DNA from: Gp7-AA10 sp035636095
GTDB taxonomy: Bacteria > Acidobacteriota > Thermoanaerobaculia > Gp7-AA8
Direction of reading: 5' to 3'
Assembly: GCA_035636095.1 (NCBI GenBank)
Contig: DASPZU010000029.1
Span: 1-25,027 of the forward strand
Length of the DNA: 25,027 bases
Below are positions 21,895 through 25,027 of the stretch, one piece after another; the stretch's first letter is position 1, and every line of letters starts with the position of its first letter. Made by a program: the position numbers and the translations under genes. Under the pieces are notes generated by a model, which had not been told where the DNA came from, did not search any database, and saw only the letters and a list, made by a program, of their open reading frames with translations.

Positions 21895-22536
21895 ATGGAT
21901 GACAATGAACGGCAGACGGCATTCATGTCGGCGCTGGTCACGGAACATTTCGTGCTCCAGACGGCGGCGAGCGCGACGGTCAGCGAGGCCGCGGCTCGGG
22001 CTTCCCTCTACGTCTTTTCGCTCTCGAGCTCCCTCGTCGCCATGGGATTTGCGTCGCGGTCCCCCGAAACCTTTCGGCTCTTTGCCGCCGCAGTCCTGCC
22101 TGCCCTGTTCGTGCTCGGTCTGTTCACCATCGTTCGTCTCGTCGACACCGGTATCGAGAACCAGCAATCCCTCAGAGGAATCGCACGCATTCGCGGCTAC
22201 TATCGCACTCTCACGCCTGAGGCCGCCCGGTACTTCTCCGCCGAGAGCGGACGCTGGCCGGAAGGGCGCTCGGCGCCGCCGCTCTGGTCCGGCGCACTGG
22301 TCGCGTTTTTGACCACCGCCGCAAGCATGATCGCATTCATCAACAGCTTCGTCGCCGGCAGTGGCGTGACCTTGCTGGCGAACAGCCTTCTCGGCGGCGA
22401 GCAGATCAGTTTCGCAGTATGCCTCGGCGTCGCCGCCACCGTGGTTCTCATGGCCGTCTTCATCGCCTACCAGCGATGGCGGTACCGCAGTGCTGAAGCC
22501 GCCGCGCCGCGTGAGGAGTCAGAACCAAGGCCCTGA
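21895..22536 (+). CDS. Hypothetical four-helix membrane protein
   Basis: A 213-residue protein from ATG 21895, preceded by GAGGA eight bases upstream. Membrane helices are predicted by eye at about 36-55, 62-82, 131-153 and 172-193. A polar loop of about 48 residues (83-130: RLVDTGIENQQSLRGIARIRGYYRTL...) separates the helix pairs, and the acidic/basic tail is cytoplasmic. I do not recognise the family; no enzyme motif is seen. The gene lies between two copies of an 83/85-bp direct repeat and its last codons touch copy 2, so it looks like inserted cargo. The 117 bases before the start (21778-21894) hold no other recognisable gene. Confidence 0.7.
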   Translation: MDDNERQTAFMSALVTEHFVLQTAASATVSEAAARASLYVFSLSSSLVAMGFASRSPETFRLFAAAVLPALFVLGLFTIVRLVDTGIENQQSLRGIARIRGYYRTLTPEAARYFSAESGRWPEGRSAPPLWSGALVAFLTTAASMIAFINSFVAGSGVTLLANSLLGGEQISFAVCLGVAATVVLMAVFIAYQRWRYRSAEAAAPREESEPRP

Positions 22537-22619
22537 TGCGGCCCGCCGTTAGAAACTGAACGAGAATCCGACTCCGACCACCGGCCAGTATTTATAATTT
22601 TTGATGTCGTTTTCGGTCT
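22535..22619. repeat. Direct repeat copy 2, covering the barrel gene 3' end
   Basis: This copy contains the intact C-terminal codons and stop of the minus-strand barrel gene. Before them lies a short stretch (GATGCGGCCCGCCGTTAG) that matches the end of the Gfo/Idh/MocA gene. The four-helix gene stops exactly at its left edge. Confidence 0.9.
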
Positions 22620-23193
22620 TTGCGCGTTCCGTTTCCAGGTTGGTGTAGAACGATGCCGGGACCAGCGCCGGATTTTTCGGATTCGCCTGCACCCTCAGCT
22701 TTGGCGAACCTTGATAGAGGACGCCAAGGTCGAAAGTGACTCCGAATCCATGTCCGCTCGGCTTGTTTCCCCAGCCGAAACCGAGGTACGGAGAGGTTCT
22801 GCTGAATTTGACGTCGCCGGTGACGTTTCCAATCGCGTCACTCGGATACGGGACGCCGTTGACGGTAATGGTCTGTCCCGGCTTGGAAGCGAGATCGATT
22901 TTGTTGTCGTTGCCGAAGATGCCGCCCGACAAACGGAAGCCGGAGGCCATCGGATAAATGTCGAGCAGACCTCCGTAGTTGTTGAACTTCAGCTTTCCGT
23001 TGTACGCGATGCTCTCCTTGTGCAGATCGCGCGAATAGCTGCCGGTGTGCCCGGCGACCCGAATTCCGAAGAGCGGCGTGACGCCGAATCCAGCGCTCAC
23101 GCCGTAGCCGAGCGTGCTGACCTCCGGAGTGACGCTGACTGCGAACAGGGGCATTGCGAACAGAGCGACCACAAGGACGACCAGCTTTTTCAT
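22549..23193 (-). CDS. Outer-membrane beta-barrel protein
   Basis: A 214-residue protein with a signal peptide (MKKLVVLVVALFAMPLFAV). The mature part alternates aromatic/Gly strands (LGYGVSAGFGVTPLFGIRVAGHTGSYS, FRLSGGIFG, SPYLGFGWGNKP, GFGVTFDLGVLY) and ends in VVGVGFSFSF. The terminal Phe is the usual signal for BAM-dependent outer-membrane insertion. About eight strands fit an OmpW/OmpA-like small barrel; the exact family is not clear. The ATG overlaps the TGA of the exosortase-partner gene (ATGA) and has GGAGG five bases upstream, so it is translationally coupled to an exosortase operon. The last ~60 bases are duplicated at 21711-21777. Confidence 0.85.
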   Translation of the reverse strand: MKKLVVLVVALFAMPLFAVSVTPEVSTLGYGVSAGFGVTPLFGIRVAGHTGSYSRDLHKESIAYNGKLKFNNYGGLLDIYPMASGFRLSGGIFGNDNKIDLASKPGQTITVNGVPYPSDAIGNVTGDVKFSRTSPYLGFGWGNKPSGHGFGVTFDLGVLYQGSPKLRVQANPKNPALVPASFYTNLETERAKTENDIKNYKYWPVVGVGFSFSF

Positions 23194-23699
23194 TCAATCC
23201 TCCGCGATGATTGTGCCAGCCACCAGCATGCAAAAACCATGGCGAACATGCCCACCAGCCGCCAAAAGAATTCGGTTCCGACCCACAAATTTTGCTCGAT
23301 GGGCGAGTAATGCTGTGCGCTCCAGGTTCCGCTTCTGGTGGCGTAAGTCGATTCGATCGAGACCGCCAGCGACAGCACGTGTGTGATCCCAACGACGATG
23401 CATGACGCCAGAAACGCCAGGACGCTGCGGCCGCGCATCGCGAAGAGCGCTCCTAAAAGGATGATGTTGTAGGTGAGCTGATCCGCTGGAATCGTGGCCG
23501 TAGGCGTCACACATAGCCGCGGGCTGACAAACACATTTCTTTCGACGCTTTGTGCGCGAGGACCGCAGAGACGCTTGTCGAGTTGAAGAATCTGGGCGGC
23601 GGCTGCGGCCATCATGTCGTTGTAAATCGGCGCCGTGAACCACCAGAAAAGAAATCCGGCCAGAGCGCCGGCAATGAGTCTAAGCGCTCGCAACCACAC
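23190..23699 (-). CDS. Exosortase-associated membrane protein
   Basis: A protein of about 169 residues from GTG 23699, chosen because a GGAG lies five bases upstream; a TTG at 23717 would make it 175. It has a first helix (LIAGALAGFLFWWFTAPIY), a periplasmic stretch with two cysteines (RLCGPRAQ and RLCVTPTA), two central helices (YNIILLGALFAM and VLAFLASCIVVGITHVLSL), and a final helix (FWRLVGMFAMVFACWWLA). It overlaps the exosortase gene upstream and the barrel gene downstream. NCBI annotates similar partners as exosortase H-associated membrane proteins, which I recall but cannot verify here. Its role is probably accessory to sorting. Confidence 0.7.
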   Translation of the reverse strand: MWLRALRLIAGALAGFLFWWFTAPIYNDMMAAAAAQILQLDKRLCGPRAQSVERNVFVSPRLCVTPTATIPADQLTYNIILLGALFAMRGRSVLAFLASCIVVGITHVLSLAVSIESTYATRSGTWSAQHYSPIEQNLWVGTEFFWRLVGMFAMVFACWWLAQSSRRIE

Positions 23700-24165
23700 G
23701 CCGGCTCCAGGCCGCAAAAAACAGCACGGCTGTCGCGAAGACGATCGTCTGCCAGATAGCGAGATGGAAGGATTCGAACCACTCGCGGCGATGACACCCG
23801 ACCAGATAGAGGGTGGTCACGCGAATCAGATTGACGGCCTGGATCAGGAGGATGCCCAGGAGAGTGGCGATGAGGCGCTGGCGGGCGGTGGCCGGAAATG
23901 CCAGGACCGCTGCTACCAGGAACAGCATCGTCTCGATCCCGTTGCATCCATTCTGAATGTCGACCGCAAAGCATGGCGCAGCCATGATCGTCCCGGTGAC
24001 GGCAACCTTTTCATGCATGACGCGCAAAACGGCGGCCGAAGTTGCCGCGATGCCCGCCGAAATCGGCCGGGCGACGTAGCGGTCGACCGGCGGGGTGAGT
24101 AGCGGCAATTCAAAAAGAGCGAGCAGCAGCGCGAATCGGAGGAGAAACTTCCAGCGATGGCTCAT
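23680..24165 (-). CDS. Exosortase (XrtH-like) transpeptidase
   Basis: A 161-residue membrane protein with the exosortase/archaeosortase triad: Cys74 in NGCNGIE, Arg115 in VNLIRVTTLY and His134 in ESFHLAIWQ. The small size and the sequence around the Cys suit the XrtH group, which serves IPTLxxWG-CTERM proteins. That assignment is from memory. Exosortases cleave C-terminal sorting signals of exported proteins at the inner membrane and probably attach them to a glycan or lipid. None of the secreted proteins in this window ends in such a signal, so substrates are elsewhere. An AGGA nine bases before ATG 24165 lies in a dispersed repeat. It is followed by a partner membrane protein and a barrel in overlapping order. 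Confidence 0.85.
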   Translation of the reverse strand: MSHRWKFLLRFALLLALFELPLLTPPVDRYVARPISAGIAATSAAVLRVMHEKVAVTGTIMAAPCFAVDIQNGCNGIETMLFLVAAVLAFPATARQRLIATLLGILLIQAVNLIRVTTLYLVGCHRREWFESFHLAIWQTIVFATAVLFFAAWSRRVVASA

Positions 24166-24168
24166 GGC

Positions 24169-24203
24169 TGAGATCCTTCGCCGTCTCCGCGGCTCAGGAT
24201 GAC
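24169..24203. repeat. Imperfect palindrome in the spacer before the exosortase gene
   Basis: In gene sense it reads GTCATCCTGAGC, eleven bases, then CGAAGGATCTCA. It resembles a widespread intergenic repeat of the GTCATCCTGAGC...GAAGGATCTC type known from several phyla. It fills most of the 49-base spacer and contributes the AAGGA upstream of the exosortase ATG. Confidence 0.65.
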
Positions 24204-24214
24204 CTTCGCGCCCG

Positions 24215-25027
24215 TCACTTGATCGCCGGCACGTTCTGATCGCGAATCAATTTGTTGAACGCGGGAAGATCGGTGTCGAAGATGGCCTTCAGCTTCGCGA
24301 GCTCGGCATCGATTTGCGCGACCAGCGCGTCGCGCACCGCGATCTGCTGTGCGGTGGGCGGAAATGCGCCCGCGCCTGCCGAGTCACCGACGCCGGCCAG
24401 CTTGTCGTTGAGCCGGATCGGAAAGTTGAGCGGATCCTCGGGGCTGTGATTCTTGGTCTGATAGAGCGCCTCTTCGACCGTCGTCATCTTCTTGTCGAGA
24501 TCGTTGGCGGCGTTCACCACGGTTTTGTTGTCGCCGGCGCGCTTCTTGATGTCGGTGAGCGAGCGCCGCACGTCGCGAATGCGCGTGATCTGCTCGTTGA
24601 CCTGCGAGAGCTTGTCGTGGACGTTCATCACGAAGTCGTATTGCGCTTTCAAATCGGCTGCTGACACCGATGCGCGCGGATCCGGACGGAGATCGAAGGC
24701 AGCGGTCTGCGGCGGTTGATCGCCGACGGTCAGGCGGACCGTGTATGCACCCGGCATCACGCGCGGCCCGAGTGTTCCGCCGGCCCACATCACCATGCCC
24801 GGGAATCGCTTCGCTTCCGGAACACGCAGATTCCACGACACGCGATTGTGGCCATTGGTGATTCCCGTCAAGCGATCGGAGTCCCGTCCCCGCCGCCCTC
24901 CCGCTTCCTCTTCTTCACCGGGCGCCTCGGCACCTGCCTCCGCTGACGGCTCTCGCTCCGCGGCGCTGCCTTCGGATTTCACGGCTTCCGTAGGCGCCGC
25001 CGGGGGCGGCGGCGCTCCACCTTTCAG
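24215..25027 (-). CDS. C-terminal part of a WD40/VPS10-like glycosyl hydrolase family protein (5' end outside window)
   Basis: The frame is open to the right edge; 270 residues are visible. A Pro/Ala/Glu-rich, highly charged linker (EREPSAEAGAEAPGEEEEAGGRRGRD) is followed by a beta domain. That domain (GHNRVSWNLRVPEAKRFPGM...GPRVMPGAYTVRLTVGDQ) is usual after the BNR propeller of large secreted proteins annotated as VPS10 domain-containing or sialidase-like. A long helical region follows (SAADLKAQYDFVMNVHDKLSQVNEQITRIRDVRRSL...), probably coiled coil. Substrate unknown. Near the edge the code runs through a GGTGGAGCGCCG-type repeat. It lies 49 bases upstream of the exosortase gene on the same strand. 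Confidence 0.75.
   Translation of the reverse strand: MKGGAPPPPAAPTEAVKSEGSAAEREPSAEAGAEAPGEEEEAGGRRGRDSDRLTGITNGHNRVSWNLRVPEAKRFPGMVMWAGGTLGPRVMPGAYTVRLTVGDQPPQTAAFDLRPDPRASVSAADLKAQYDFVMNVHDKLSQVNEQITRIRDVRRSLTDIKKRAGDNKTVVNAANDLDKKMTTVEEALYQTKNHSPEDPLNFPIRLNDKLAGVGDSAGAGAFPPTAQQIAVRDALVAQIDAELAKLKAIFDTDLPAFNKLIRDQNVPAIK
24996..25021. repeat. Second occurrence of the CGGCGCTCCACC repeat family
   Basis: GCCGCC-GGG-GGCGGC (24996-25010) is followed by CGGCGCTCCACC (25010-25021), matching the right arm of the cloverleaf-like repeat at 13698-13709. It is cut by the window edge and is read in frame within the propeller-family gene. Confidence 0.65.

Overview
The window is GC-rich, densely packed bacterial chromosome. 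It holds about 20 protein genes and no rRNA, tRNA, CRISPR array or recognisable insertion sequence. The gene mix points to a Gram-negative heterotroph: an outer-membrane barrel, an exosortase, a TPR/RDD pair, a matrixin-type protease, a collagen-like secreted protein and a WD40/VPS10-like hydrolase. Acidobacteriota or a related soil or sediment lineage is my best guess, inferred from gene content and repeat style only; no phylogenetic marker gene is present.

Layout. 1-986 (+): end of a rhodanese-domain gene and a MauE/DoxX-like membrane gene. 967-3622 (-): ridA, a secreted matrixin-like metalloprotease, a DUF3617 protein and an unknown protein in close succession. 3692-6321 (+): a large TPR membrane protein and an RDD membrane protein. 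6274-17703 (-): a long co-directional block reading phosphohexomutase, fused alpha/beta 2-oxoacid dehydrogenase E1, GH3 N-acetylhexosaminidase-like enzyme, collagen-like secreted protein, then a three-gene membrane formate dehydrogenase (catalytic, iron-sulfur and NrfD-type subunits). 17737-20220 (+): a large secreted protein with a C-terminal fibronectin III-like domain. 20226-20714 (-): a single-pass membrane protein. 20759-22536 (+): a Gfo/Idh/MocA oxidoreductase and a four-helix membrane protein. 22549-25027 (-): C-terminal part of a WD40/VPS10-like protein, an exosortase, its partner membrane protein and a beta-barrel protein, the last three with overlapping ends.

The clearest biology is the formate dehydrogenase. 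Its catalytic subunit looks like two ORFs split by a TGA, but both are in one frame. The TGA sits in the exact context of the selenocysteine of FdnG-type enzymes (QAR-I-U-H) and is followed by a hairpin with a GGUCU apical loop placed exactly as in the E. coli fdhF SECIS. This is therefore one selenoprotein gene of about 1046 residues, and the organism should encode SelA, SelB, SelC and SelD elsewhere.

The second theme is an unusually high load of short structured repeats, at least eight families in 25 kb. Many lie inside genes or exactly on gene junctions. They encode the C-terminal tails of both FdhA and FdhB while also carrying ribosome-binding sequence for the next gene, a tandem insert within FdhA, the signal-peptide region of the GH3 enzyme, and part of a membrane protein. 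A third oddity is an 83/85-bp direct repeat flanking the four-helix membrane gene. It looks like an insertion that duplicated the convergent 3' ends of its two neighbours.
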